Source: Methylobacterium bullatum
Lineage (GTDB): Bacteria; Pseudomonadota; Alphaproteobacteria; Rhizobiales; Beijerinckiaceae
Direction: 5' to 3'
Assembly (NCBI RefSeq): GCF_014845095.1
Contig: NZ_NKUG01000070.1
Location: 60,749 to 124,748, forward strand
DNA length: 64,000 nucleotides
Numbering within the stretch: position 1 is the stretch's first letter; every line of letters starts with the position of its first letter. The position numbers and the translations under genes are program-made. Below the pieces are notes generated by a model. It made no database searches. It was not told the origin of the DNA and worked only from the letters and a program-made list of their open reading frames with translations. This document shows positions 37,007 through 45,584 of the stretch, in pieces.

Positions 37007-37851
37007 CGACGCCCCGCTCCCTCGTCCGCGCGGGACAGACCCGCCTGGGAAAGCTCCGCACCGGCCGGCCCGGCGCCGCACAGGCGCGTCCCTACAAGCT
37101 GCGGCTGATCGATGCGGTGACGCTGGCGGCCGTGGGCCTCCTCGTGCTCAAGCTCGGCGCCATCGCCGTCGACGATCTGGGGCCGAGCCCGGCCTCGGCC
37201 GACGCGCAGCTGCCGGAGTTCGCGCGGGTCCTCGCCAAGGCCCGGACCAATTACGAACTGCCGGACCCGCAGACCACCGGGTCCGTGACGCCCAAGGAAC
37301 CGGAAAAGCCCGCGGCCGAACCGGAGCCGCCCGCGCCGCGCCCCCCGCCTCCCCCGGAGCCGATGCCGGCCAGCGAGCGCGCCATCCTCGAAAAGCTCTC
37401 GGCCCGGCGCGACGCCCTCAAGCAGCGCGACGAGACCCTGAGCCTGCGCGAGCAGATGCTCGGAACCGCCGAGCGCAAGCTCGAAGAGGGCGTCAAGGAT
37501 CTCAAGCGCAACGAGGACAGGCCCGACGGCGCCGCCGCGCAGCAGGCCGAGGCCGAGAGGATGGGCCTGAAGAACATCGTCACCATGTACGAGACGATGA
37601 AACCGAAGGACGCCGCCCGCGTCTTCGATCGCCTCTCCCTCGACGTGCTGGTGCCCATCGTCCTGGCGATGAATCCGCGCAAGATGGCCGACGTGCTGGC
37701 GCTGATGCAGTCGGAACCCGCCGAGAAGCTCACCGTGGCGCTCGCCAACCGCGCGCGCGGCCAGACGCCGACGCAGCAGCCCGTCGTCATGGGGCTCGGC
37801 CCCAACGAACTGCCGGCCATCGACCAGGGCGGCCAGGATAGGCGTCGCTGA
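37003..37851 (+). CDS. MotE family flagellar motor protein
   Basis: 282 residues. One membrane helix (about residues 38-58, VTLAAVGLLVLKLGAIAVDD), then a Pro/Glu-rich linker at about 88-122 (PKEPEKPAAEPEPPAPRPPP), a coiled coil (ILEKLSARRDALKQRDETLS) and a C-terminal MgtE-N-like domain (LKNIVTMYETMKPKDAARVF; SLDVLVPIVLAMNPRKMADV). MotE chaperones MotC in the periplasm in rhizobia. Its position as the fourth gene of the fliL-fliM-DUF6468-motE series supports this call. Confidence 0.85.
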   Translation: MTTPRSLVRAGQTRLGKLRTGRPGAAQARPYKLRLIDAVTLAAVGLLVLKLGAIAVDDLGPSPASADAQLPEFARVLAKARTNYELPDPQTTGSVTPKEPEKPAAEPEPPAPRPPPPPEPMPASERAILEKLSARRDALKQRDETLSLREQMLGTAERKLEEGVKDLKRNEDRPDGAAAQQAEAERMGLKNIVTMYETMKPKDAARVFDRLSLDVLVPIVLAMNPRKMADVLALMQSEPAEKLTVALANRARGQTPTQQPVVMGLGPNELPAIDQGGQDRRR

Positions 37852-38020
37852 CCCGGACGGTCGAGCGGGGTAGACGGGGCTCGCGGGCAAATTCGGCAAG
37901 GACGGCCGGGTCGGATTGCCGGTGGGCGACGAATCGCGATGCCGGCGGGTCCATTGCGCTCGCGGGCCGGGAGGGCTAGGCGGCAGGTCTGATTTCGTTC
38001 GAATGCCGGATGCCCGCTCG

Positions 38021-38692
38021 ATGCGTTGGAGACATGTTTTGCCCGTGGTCGGCGTGATGTCGTTCGCCGCGATCACCGCCTGGAACGGTGCTTCGGCGCA
38101 GGAGGCCGCGCCGGAGCAGGACGCACCGGCCGCCTCCGACGCGCCGGCGAAGCCCAAACCCAAGCCGAAGCCGAAGCCCGCGCCGAAAGCCCCCGCCCCG
38201 GTCGCCGCTGCGCCCGCCGCCGTAGCCCCGGCCAAGGCGATCTGGCCGGAAGGCGCCAGTGCGCTGAGCGAGAGCTATGGCGATTGGAGCATCAATTGCT
38301 CCCGCGAGAACCAGGTCTCGATCTGCTCGGTGGTGCAGGCCCAGGGCTCGAAGCGCGAGAACCGCCGCGAATTCGCCATCGAGTTGAAGCCGCCCGCGAA
38401 CGATCGCACCGACGGGCTGATCCTGATGCCGTTCGGATTCCAGATCGAGGCCGGGTTGAGCTTCAAGATCGACGACGCGGTTCTCGGCAAGGGCGCGCCC
38501 TATTACACCTGCAGCTCGGAAGGCTGCCTCGTGCCGGTGAGCCTGCCGACCCTGGCCACCGACACGATGAAGACCGCCAAGAACCTGCTCATCCTCGCCC
38601 CGAAGCAGGACGCCACCGAACCCACGACGATCACCGTGCCGCTCAACGGCTTCGGTGCCGCCCTCGCGAGGGCCAGCGCACTCTCGCACTGA
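38021..38692 (+). CDS. Invasion-associated locus B (IalB)-like exported protein
   Basis: 223 residues from ATG 38021 (MRWRHVLPVVGVMSFAAITA), which gives a normal signal peptide; ATG 38003 adds six residues. Mature protein: an Ala/Pro/Lys linker (residues 30-75) with a regular KPKPKPKPAPK repeat, then the IalB domain with ALSESYGDWSINCSRENQVS and CSVVQAQGSKRENRREFAIE, and four Cys in total, consistent with two disulfides. The family is named from Bartonella invasion but is widespread in free-living species, so no virulence role is implied. Confidence 0.85.
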   Translation: MRWRHVLPVVGVMSFAAITAWNGASAQEAAPEQDAPAASDAPAKPKPKPKPKPAPKAPAPVAAAPAAVAPAKAIWPEGASALSESYGDWSINCSRENQVSICSVVQAQGSKRENRREFAIELKPPANDRTDGLILMPFGFQIEAGLSFKIDDAVLGKGAPYYTCSSEGCLVPVSLPTLATDTMKTAKNLLILAPKQDATEPTTITVPLNGFGAALARASALSH

Positions 38693-38739
38693 CGGCAAAC
38701 AGTCGGGCGACGGGACAGACAGGTAGGAACACGCCACCC

Positions 38740-39114
38740 ATGAAGCAGATCGTGCTCGCCTCGCTCCTGTTGGGGACCCTGACGGCTCCCCTCGCCGCCC
38801 AGCCCGCGCCGGATGCGCCCCCGCCGCCGGACACCAAGGAGGAGCGGCAGAAGAACACCGCCGCCAAGCTCGCCGGGCTGCTCCAGTTCGTCTCGGCCTC
38901 CTGCCCCGAATCGAAGCCGAACTACGAGACGTTCAAGACGGTGGTGCGCGGCCTCGGCATCGAGCCGGATGCCCTGGCGGGCGGCGAGCTGATCCTGCGG
39001 GTCAAAGCCTATGCCGACGTCTACGGCAAGGATGTGCCGGCCAATTGCGCCAAGGCCGTCGCCAATTTCGGCGAGACCGGCACGATCATTCCGGGGCTCG
39101 TCGTCAAGAAATGA
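38740..39114 (+). CDS. Secreted protein of unknown function with two cysteines
   Basis: 124 residues. The signal peptide MKQIVLASLLLGTLTAPLAA likely ends at AAQ. The mature part is helical: KEERQKNTAAKLAGLLQFVS, then SASCPESKPNYETFKTVVRG, and near the end PANCAKAVANFGETGTIIPG. AGGTAGGAAC precedes the ATG. It follows the IalB gene with a 47-base gap in the same orientation. No family recognised. Confidence 0.7.
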   Translation: MKQIVLASLLLGTLTAPLAAQPAPDAPPPPDTKEERQKNTAAKLAGLLQFVSASCPESKPNYETFKTVVRGLGIEPDALAGGELILRVKAYADVYGKDVPANCAKAVANFGETGTIIPGLVVKK

Positions 39115-39189
39115 CGGGGTCGGGTGGTCTCCCGATCCAACCGCCGGACTGAGTACTCCGGCAAGATCGAGCGGAGGGACGCGCGGGCG

Positions 39190-39402
39190 TCAGCGCTTCT
39201 GCGTCGCGGTGATGGACGCGTCGGGGCAGTTCGGCAGGATCGCCTTGCCGACCGTGTTGTTCGGATCGCAGGCCGGGACGGCGGGGGCTCCGCCATTCTC
39301 GGCCCGTTCGGTGCGAAGCGCCTCGAAATTCCAGACGCCCACCCAGATCACCGCGAGGATCGCGACGAGACCCAGCAGCACCAGGGGCATCAGGCGACGC
39401 AT
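39190..39402 (-). CDS. Small single-pass membrane protein with two cysteines
   Basis: 70 residues. MRRLMPLVLLGLVAILAVIW opens one membrane helix, followed by a short exported-type tail with ACDPNNTVGKAILPNCPDAS. The two tail cysteines are 14 residues apart and could form a disulfide. The ATG overlaps the stop of the 41-residue gene before it (TGATG), so the two are translationally coupled. Function unknown. Confidence 0.65.
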   Translation of the reverse strand: MRRLMPLVLLGLVAILAVIWVGVWNFEALRTERAENGGAPAVPACDPNNTVGKAILPNCPDASITATQKR

Positions 39403-39527
39403 CAGCGCGGCGCCGTCTGCTGGACGGGGGCGGTATGCGCCGTGTCGCCGTTGCGGACGAAGGCATACAGGATCCCGACCGCGAGGATCGCGACGACGGC
39501 GATGAGGACGGGGAAGTAACGGTGCAT
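39402..39527 (-). CDS. 41-residue single-pass membrane protein
   Basis: A short frame read directly from the minus strand: MHRYFPVLIAVVAILAVGIL, then YAFVRNGDTAHTAPVQQTAP and a final R. Mostly one membrane helix with a short polar tail. AGGAAG lies six bases before the ATG. Its stop overlaps the start of the 70-residue gene, forming a two-gene unit of tiny membrane proteins. Function unknown. Confidence 0.6.
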   Translation of the reverse strand: MHRYFPVLIAVVAILAVGILYAFVRNGDTAHTAPVQQTAPR

Positions 39528-39592
39528 GGGTCTTCCTGGTTGAGAGTAGCGCTATAACGGCGGACACCGTCGAAACGGTTCAGCCGGGCGGA

Positions 39593-40036
39593 CTAGAAAG
39601 TCGCCACGAGGGCGACGCCTGCGATCATCAGCAGACCGCCTGCGATCCGCCACAGGGTCGCCGGGTGGCGTTCGAAGCCGATCCAGCCGAAATGATCGAT
39701 CAGGATCGAGGTGACGACGCCCGCCGTCACCAGCATTCCGAGGAACGGGGCGGCCCCGATCTGGCGGGCCACCATGAGCTGCGCCACGACGATGCCGCCC
39801 CCGAGCACGCCGCCGAACCAGGCCCACCAGGGCACGTCCAAAACCTGGGCGGCGGACGGCAGGGTCAGCTTGCCCGAGACGAGGCCGGCGAGCGTGATGC
39901 AGGCGGCCGTTCCCGCCGCGACGACGAGGCCGGCGCTCAGGGATCCGCCGAAGCTCTTGGCCAGAGCGCCGTTCTGTCCCGCCTGCACGGCGTTCGCGAT
40001 GCCCGCGAGAAGAACGGCGCCGTACAGATACCACAT
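39593..40036 (-). CDS. DMT-superfamily small transporter (YdcZ/DUF606-like)
   Basis: 147 residues from ATG 40036 (MWYLYGAVLLAGIANAVQAG), with five hydrophobic helices: LVVAAGTAACITLAGLVSGK, WWAWFGGVLGGGIVVAQLMV, LGMLVTAGVVTSILIDHFGW and RIAGGLLMIAGVALVATF. The frame continues 15 codons upstream but without hydrophobic content. DUF606 members are half-size relatives of drug/metabolite transporters; substrate unknown. The charged second helix order suggests it may act as a dimer. Confidence 0.82.
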   Translation of the reverse strand: MWYLYGAVLLAGIANAVQAGQNGALAKSFGGSLSAGLVVAAGTAACITLAGLVSGKLTLPSAAQVLDVPWWAWFGGVLGGGIVVAQLMVARQIGAAPFLGMLVTAGVVTSILIDHFGWIGFERHPATLWRIAGGLLMIAGVALVATF

Positions 40037-40297
40037 CGGTTTCCGGCTCCGTCGAGTGACCCCTCTATCTAGGGCGGCCACGGCCGGGGGTGGTGCGACA
40101 TCTGCGGCCTGCCCGTTTCGGGGATGATTTGGCTGGGGTCGGGCGTCTATCCCATACCCTCCGCCCCGAGGGGGATTGTCTGACTTCCCCCGTCCGGTTC
40201 GCGCCGGGCGGGGTCTTTACCGTCGCGGTCTTCGTTCTCCCGTCATGGATATTCCGGGTCGTTCTGGCGTTGGCCCACCGGATCGACAGGAGAATTC

Positions 40298-40546
40298 ATG
40301 AAGACCTTGGCCCTCACTTTTTGCGCCCTCGCCGTCTCGTCGCTCGCCCTCGCGCAGATGACGACCTCCGCCGATGCGCGCTCGCGCCATTCCAAGCGCG
40401 GATTTGGAACCCATAGCCTCTCGAACAACACCGGCGGCCGTCGCGGGCGGGACAGTTCCGCGGCGAGCGGCAATTCCAGCCAGCCCTCGCGCCGGTCCGG
40501 GGCCGGAAGCGCCGGTGGCGGCAGTGGCGGAACCGGCGGGATGTAG
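40298..40546 (+). CDS. Small secreted Ser/Gly/Arg-rich protein
   Basis: 82 residues. A signal peptide (MKTLALTFCALAVSSLALAQ) is followed by a basic and low-complexity mature part (SRRSGAGSAGGGSGGTGGM at the end). CAGGAG precedes the ATG by six bases. The composition resembles small periplasmic stress or coat proteins, but no family is recognised. Followed by a stretch with a small RNA candidate. Confidence 0.6.
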   Translation: MKTLALTFCALAVSSLALAQMTTSADARSRHSKRGFGTHSLSNNTGGRRGRDSSAASGNSSQPSRRSGAGSAGGGSGGTGGM

Positions 40547-40941
40547 GCCGGAACCGCTCTTCGGTCGTCGCCCGGCGTCGGATGGGCCGGCCTCCACCCG
40601 GCCCGCGACATCGACGCGCGAGCCGCCTCGGCAGTGGACATGTCCGTTTCCCGATGTGGTAAATGTGGGATGTCACATGGTAAAGTTGCGGTCTTCCTCC
40701 CAAGGAAGGTCCTTCTGAACACCTCCCCGCCCGGCGAAAGCCGGCGCGGGGTTTTTTTGATCGGACATCGGCGGAAGGCCATCGTTCCGGGGGGAATCCA
40801 GGGGGCGCGCAGTTTCGAGACATCGCGCCGAGCGGGCGTTAGGCGGGCGTTAGCCTCGACAGTGGAGACTCGCCGGCGGTGTAGCGTGTCGCGGGAATCG
40901 GTTTCGGATTCTCCGGGCAATCCGGTGTGGCGTGACGTTCG
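40547..40941. other. Intergenic region holding a small RNA candidate
   Basis: No protein-coding gene. The middle (40635-40758) has a plausible promoter, a compact folded stretch and a strong terminator (see the ncRNA entry). The right part, 40759-40941, contains only a spaced GCGTTAG repeat (around 40836 and 40847) and is otherwise featureless. Confidence 0.5.
40668..40758 (+). ncRNA. Candidate trans-acting small RNA with exposed anti-Shine-Dalgarno motifs
   Basis: A transcript of about 90 bases is suggested. A hairpin CTTCC (40693-40697) / GGAAG (40704-40708) presents TCCCAA in its loop and a CCTCCC run overlaps the stem; the next unpaired stretch reads CACCTCCCC. The end is an intrinsic terminator: CCCCGCCCGGC pairs with GCCGGCGCGGGG around a GAAA tetraloop with one bulge, then seven T (40752-40758). 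TGGACA (40635-40640) could be the -35 box. This plan resembles the alpha-r14/suhB-type family of alphaproteobacteria as I remember it. No gene for a protein lies between promoter and terminator. Confidence 0.55.
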
Positions 40942-43900
40942 ATGGGAATGGGGGCCGAAATCGCGAGACGACGGCGCCGGCTCATGGCGGGCTTCGTCGC
41001 GACCTCGATCCTCGGCGGGACGCTGGTCTCGGGCAGCGAGGCCGAGGCGGCACGCCTCCTCACCCTGAAGGCGAACCAGGTCGGGCGCTACGCCCGGATC
41101 GCCATGACGTTCGATTCGGCGGTTCCGGTGAAGGCCCGGATCTCCGGCCTCGTCCTGCTGGTGAATTTCGGTGAGCCCAGCACGTCTGCGCCCGAGAAGA
41201 TCGCGGGCGAGATCCCCGATTTCGTCACCATGGTCCGGCGGGACCCCGACGGGACCGGCCTGCGCATCGCCCTGCAGAAGCCGTATCGCCTCAACGTCCA
41301 GACGGCGGGCGAACACGTCTTCGTGGACCTGCTGCCCGAAGACTGGTCCGGGCTCCCTCCTCCGCTGCCGCCCGAGATCGTGGCCGAACTCGTCCGCCGG
41401 GCGCAGATCGCGGAAGCCGCCATGCGCGCGGCCAAGCCCGTCATCGAGCCGAAGCGCCTGCCCCTCGAACTCTCGCGCCTGCCGACCCTGACCCGGCTCA
41501 GCCTGCGGCTCGCACCGGAGACGACCGCGCGGTTCGACGAGGCCGGATTGGCGACGCGGCTGACGATTCCCGGTGCTTGGCGCATCGACGACCTCGCGCC
41601 CCGTGGGCGCACCAAGCCCGCCATCGAGGCTCTGTCCGTCGAGAACGACGGTGAGGGCGCCCGCCTGCTGGTGACGCCCGCCGCCGGCTACGAGATCCGC
41701 ACCGGACGGGACGAGGACGGCGTGACGCTGGACGTCTTCCGCAAGGCCGCGCCCCCGGATGCCAAAGCTTCGGATATCAAGCCATCCGCGGCGGACGTGA
41801 AGGCCGCGGCGGGGGACGCATCGTCCAAACCCGCGACGGCGCCGGTGAGCGCCGCGCAGGCCAAACCGGCCGGCATGCCGGCGCCCACTCTTCCGCAGAA
41901 GACCGTCGTCCTGCGCCCGGCCGGACCCGGCCTCGCCTTTCCGTTCCAGCGCCAGCCGGCGGCGGCCCTGTTCGAGCGGGCCGGCATCGCCACCCTGGTC
42001 TTCGAGACGCCCGAGACGGTCGCCGTCCCCCCCGGAGATCCGGTCTTCGATCTCGTCAGTCAGCCCCGGCGGCAGGGTGCCTTCGTCTCCCTGAGCTTCA
42101 AGGTTCCCCGCGAGCGGCTCCTCGATCTCGTCCCCATCGGCGATGCGGATGCGCCCACCGGCTGGGAACTCGTGGCCGGTGAGAATCTGTCGGCGAGCGA
42201 AACGCTGTCCGCGATCCGCAACACGGAAGCGAGCGGCCGCATCGGCATCGGCATCCGCCTGCCCCACCCCGGCGGGGCGACCTGGATCGAACGGGGCGGC
42301 GAGCGGATCGGCGTGGTGACCGGCTATGGCCCGAAGCCCGCCGGCATCCCCAAGCGGCAGGCCTTCGTGGATTTCGAGCTGCTGCCGAGCCGCCAGGGCG
42401 TCGCCGTCCTCGCCAAGGCCGACGATCTCCTCGTGCGGCCGGACATGGACGGCGTCGTGATCGCCCGCGAAGGCGGCATGGCGGTCTCGGGGGTCGCGCG
42501 CCCGGCCGAACCGGCCCTCACCGCCGTGAGCGACCTCGCCATCGAGCGCCAGCCCTGGGACGCGGCGCGGAGCGGCAATATCGGCGAGAACCTGCGGGAG
42601 CAGTTGAACGCCGTGGTCGACGCGCCGCGCCCGGCGCGCGGACCGCTGAGGCTCGCCCTGGCGCGGAGCATGCTCGCCAACGGCCTCGGCCTGGAAGCCC
42701 TCGGCGTCCTTCAGGTGGCGGCCAGCGAAGATCCGGTGATGGCCGGACAGCGCGAACTCGCCATCCTCACCGCCGTGGCGAACGCGCAGATGGCCCGTTA
42801 CGCCGATGCGCGGAAGGCCCTCGACTCCGAATACTTGCGGGCCGACCCGGAGGCGCGGCTGTGGAAGGGCTATCTCGATGCCAAGGCGGGGCGCTGGCCC
42901 ATCGCCGATACGGCGTTCCGGGATACGGCGGGCATCATCGAGCGCTATCCCGACGACCTGCAGAGCCTGCTTCGCTCGGTTGCGGCGGAGGCCGCCATCG
43001 AGACCGGCGACTGGGCCACCGCGAGCCAGCAGATCACCACCGCGCAGGCGCGCGCGTCCGACCGCTCGGTCTCGGACCGCCTGGCTTTCCTGCGTGCGCG
43101 GATCGACGAGGTGACGGGCCAGACGAGCGCGGCGCTCGATACCTATCAGCGATTGTCCGACACGGCGGACCGGCCGACCGCCGCCGTGGCGACCCTGCGC
43201 GGCACCGTCCTCGCCCATGCCCTCGGCAAGATGCCGGTGGCCGAGGCCATCGAACGGCTGGAAACGCTCCTCCTCACCTGGCATGGCGACGAGATCGAGC
43301 AGAGGACGATCGCAGGGCTCTCCAAGCTGAACATGGAAGCCGGGCGCTGGCGCCAGGCTTTCGCCGCCTCGCGCAAGGCGGATGCGCTGGCGCCCGGATC
43401 GGCGATCAGCCGCGAGCTCCACGACAGTGCCCAGGACCTGTTCGACGACCTCTTCCTCACCGAGAAGGGGGCGCGGATGTCCGGCGTGGAGGCGCTGGCG
43501 CTGTATTTCGATTTCAAGGATTTCGCGCCGATCGGCCGGCGCGGCGACGAGATCGTGCGCCGCCTCGCCGACAAGCTGGTGGAACTCGACCTGCTCGATT
43601 CGGCGGGTGAACTGCTGCAGCATCAGGTCGATCACCGTCTCACCGGCCCGGCCCGCGCCAGCGTCGCCGCGCGGCTGGCGACCATCCGGATGATGGACGA
43701 GAAGCCGCTCCAGGCGCTCCAGGTCATCGACGCCACCTATCAGCCGGAATTGCCCGAGGATCTGCGCCGTGCCCGCGCGCTCATCCGGGCGCGCGCCCTG
43801 TCCGACCTGTCGCGCACCGATCTCGCCCTGGAGACCATCGAGGCGGAGACCGGCGCCGACGTGGAGCGGCTGCGCGCGGACATTCTCTGGAGCGGCCGGC

Positions 43901-44298
43901 GCTGGCGCGAGGCGGGCGAGGCGCACGAGGCCATGGTCGGCGAGGCCTGGCGACTGCGCAAACCCCTCGACGATGCCATGCGCTCCGACATCATCCGCTC
44001 GGCCATAGCCTACGGCCTGTCGAACGAGTCCCTCGGGCTGGAGCGCCTGAGGGCGAAGTTCGCCGAGCCCATGGCCGAGAGCGCCGACGCCCGCACCTTC
44101 GCCTTGCTCACCCAGCCGAACGCGGTGCGGAGCCAGGCTTTCCGCGAGATCGCGCAGCGGGCCACCAAGGCGGAGACCCTCCAGGCTTTCCTGAAGGAAT
44201 ATCGCAAGCGCTACCCGGAGATGTCGGTGCCGCAACCGGCGAATGCCGGTGGCGAGCAGGCCGAGGCGCAAGGCGGCGAGCCGTCACCGAAGGGCTGA
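40942..44298 (+). CDS. Large exported repeat protein of the flagellar region, AMIN-like start
   Basis: 1118 residues. The N-terminus is a short signal (AGFVATSILGGTLVSGSEAEA), then a domain at about residues 40-130 with ANQVGRYARIAMTFDSAVPV and ending EHVFVDLLPEDW, resembling an AMIN-type peptidoglycan-associated fold. A variable Ala/Pro/Lys linker (about 270-320) and beta-rich middle follow, then from about 560 to 1090 a solenoid of TPR-like helices (ALARSMLANGLGLEALGVLQ; MARYADARKALDSEYLRADP; LAFLRARIDEVTGQTSAALD). Its place beside motE suggests a periplasmic motor role (inference). The exact start is uncertain; no strong ribosome site. Confidence 0.72.
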   Translation: MGMGAEIARRRRRLMAGFVATSILGGTLVSGSEAEAARLLTLKANQVGRYARIAMTFDSAVPVKARISGLVLLVNFGEPSTSAPEKIAGEIPDFVTMVRRDPDGTGLRIALQKPYRLNVQTAGEHVFVDLLPEDWSGLPPPLPPEIVAELVRRAQIAEAAMRAAKPVIEPKRLPLELSRLPTLTRLSLRLAPETTARFDEAGLATRLTIPGAWRIDDLAPRGRTKPAIEALSVENDGEGARLLVTPAAGYEIRTGRDEDGVTLDVFRKAAPPDAKASDIKPSAADVKAAAGDASSKPATAPVSAAQAKPAGMPAPTLPQKTVVLRPAGPGLAFPFQRQPAAALFERAGIATLVFETPETVAVPPGDPVFDLVSQPRRQGAFVSLSFKVPRERLLDLVPIGDADAPTGWELVAGENLSASETLSAIRNTEASGRIGIGIRLPHPGGATWIERGGERIGVVTGYGPKPAGIPKRQAFVDFELLPSRQGVAVLAKADDLLVRPDMDGVVIAREGGMAVSGVARPAEPALTAVSDLAIERQPWDAARSGNIGENLREQLNAVVDAPRPARGPLRLALARSMLANGLGLEALGVLQVAASEDPVMAGQRELAILTAVANAQMARYADARKALDSEYLRADPEARLWKGYLDAKAGRWPIADTAFRDTAGIIERYPDDLQSLLRSVAAEAAIETGDWATASQQITTAQARASDRSVSDRLAFLRARIDEVTGQTSAALDTYQRLSDTADRPTAAVATLRGTVLAHALGKMPVAEAIERLETLLLTWHGDEIEQRTIAGLSKLNMEAGRWRQAFAASRKADALAPGSAISRELHDSAQDLFDDLFLTEKGARMSGVEALALYFDFKDFAPIGRRGDEIVRRLADKLVELDLLDSAGELLQHQVDHRLTGPARASVAARLATIRMMDEKPLQALQVIDATYQPELPEDLRRARALIRARALSDLSRTDLALETIEAETGADVERLRADILWSGRRWREAGEAHEAMVGEAWRLRKPLDDAMRSDIIRSAIAYGLSNESLGLERLRAKFAEPMAESADARTFALLTQPNAVRSQAFREIAQRATKAETLQAFLKEYRKRYPEMSVPQPANAGGEQAEAQGGEPSPKG

Positions 44299-44316
44299 GG
44301 CCCACCGTTCCACCTT

Positions 44317-44408
44317 GGCTACGATATTCACACATCTCGCGGGCAGCGCAGGTCCCCTCTCCTTCCAGGAGAGGGAGCCCGTGGCGCCTCACGTCGGACC
44401 CTCTTGGA
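44317..44408 (+). repeat. 92-base dispersed repeat, copy B
   Basis: Same unit as copy A (30841-30932), here on the plus strand, beginning GGCTACGATATTCACACATC and ending CCTCTTGGA. It lies 18 bases after the stop of the 1118-residue gene. The central hairpin is CTCTCC-TTCCA-GGAGAG. Two copies near 3' ends of convergent-facing or last genes suggest a transcript-end element. Confidence 0.75.
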
Positions 44409-44480
44409 TAGGGCGAACAGCCGTCGAGCAGGTGCGGGAAGCGAGTAGTCCACCCCGGACCGAGTTCCCGGGATGAGGCA

Positions 44481-45584
44481 TCAGCGCCGGAACGCGACGG
44501 GGCCGTTCATGCCCGGCCAGTCGGAATAGCCGTTGGCGCCCCCGCCATACCAATACGCCTTCGGAGCCTCGGCGAGCGGTGCGCCGGTGCGGAGCCGCTC
44601 CACGAGATCGGGATTGGCGATATAGGGCCGGCCGAAGCTGAATAGGTCCGCCCGCCCCTCGGCGAGATCCTTCTCGGCGAGGTCGAGCGTGTACTGGTTG
44701 TTGCCGATATAGGCGCCCCGGAAACGCTCGCGGATCTGGCCGAAATCCACCTCGTCCGGCACGTCGCGGGTTTGCTGGGTCACGCCCTCGATCGTGTGGA
44801 CGTAGAGCAGGTCGAATGCGTTCAGGGCATCGATATAGGCGCCGAAGGTCGCCTTCGGATCGCTGTCCAGCGGCGTCTTACCCGGTTCCGTGGTGGCGGG
44901 CGACAGGCGGATGCCGACGCGCTTGCCGCCCCAGACCTCGGTCACCGCCTTCACCACGGCGAGGGGGAAGCGCAGGCGGTTCTCGATGGAGCCGCCATAC
45001 CGATCGGTCCGCTTGTTGGTGGAATCGCGCACGAACTGTTCGAGCAGGTAATTGTTGGCCGAATGGATCTCGACACCGTCGAATCCGGCGCGCTTCGCAT
45101 TCTCGGCGGCCTTCCGATAATCCTCGACGATGCCCGGGATCTCGTCCGTCTCCAGGGCGCGGGGCGTCTCATGCGGCTTCATGCCGGATTTGGTGAAGGC
45201 CATGCCCTCGGGCTTCAGGGCCGAGGGCGCCACCGGCGACTGGCCGTTCGGCTGCACGTCGGGATGCGAGATGCGGCCCGTATGCCAGAGCTGCAGGAAG
45301 ATGCGCCCGTCATTGGCGTGAACCGCCGCGGTGACGGGCTTCCATCCCTCCACCTGCGCATCGGTCCAGATGCCCGGCGTCAGCGCGTAGCCGACCGCCT
45401 GGGGCGAGATGTTGGTCGCCTCCGAGATGATGAGGCCGGCATTGGCGCGCTGGGCATAGTAATCGACCGCGAAATCCGGGGGGATGCCCTCGTCGGAGGA
45501 CCGGCTCCGGGTCAGCGGCGCCATGACGACGCGGTTCTTGAGGGTCAGGTCGCCGAGGGTGAAGGGTTCGAGGATCGGGCTCAT
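44481..45584 (-). CDS. Old Yellow Enzyme family alkene reductase
   Basis: FMN-dependent NAD(P)H oxidoreductase that reduces activated C=C bonds. 367 residues, typical OYE length. MSPILEPFTLGDLTLKNRVV start, PLTRSRSSDEG near residue 25, the substrate-binding pair in DGVEIHSANNYLLEQFVRDS (His-x-x-Asn, about 180) and TDRYGGSIENRLRFPLAVVK; the C-terminal LFSFGRPYIANPDLVERLRT gives the FMN phosphate site. Most similar in style to NemA-type N-ethylmaleimide reductases. Divergently spaced from its neighbours; the repeat region lies upstream. Confidence 0.94.
   Translation of the reverse strand: MSPILEPFTLGDLTLKNRVVMAPLTRSRSSDEGIPPDFAVDYYAQRANAGLIISEATNISPQAVGYALTPGIWTDAQVEGWKPVTAAVHANDGRIFLQLWHTGRISHPDVQPNGQSPVAPSALKPEGMAFTKSGMKPHETPRALETDEIPGIVEDYRKAAENAKRAGFDGVEIHSANNYLLEQFVRDSTNKRTDRYGGSIENRLRFPLAVVKAVTEVWGGKRVGIRLSPATTEPGKTPLDSDPKATFGAYIDALNAFDLLYVHTIEGVTQQTRDVPDEVDFGQIRERFRGAYIGNNQYTLDLAEKDLAEGRADLFSFGRPYIANPDLVERLRTGAPLAEAPKAYWYGGGANGYSDWPGMNGPVAFRR

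Noticed and set aside
40243..44271. 1342-codon minus-strand frame opposite the exported repeat protein
   Set aside because: Composition is Arg/Gly/His/Leu-rich with no recognisable domain; the plus strand has a signal peptide and TPR-like repeats.
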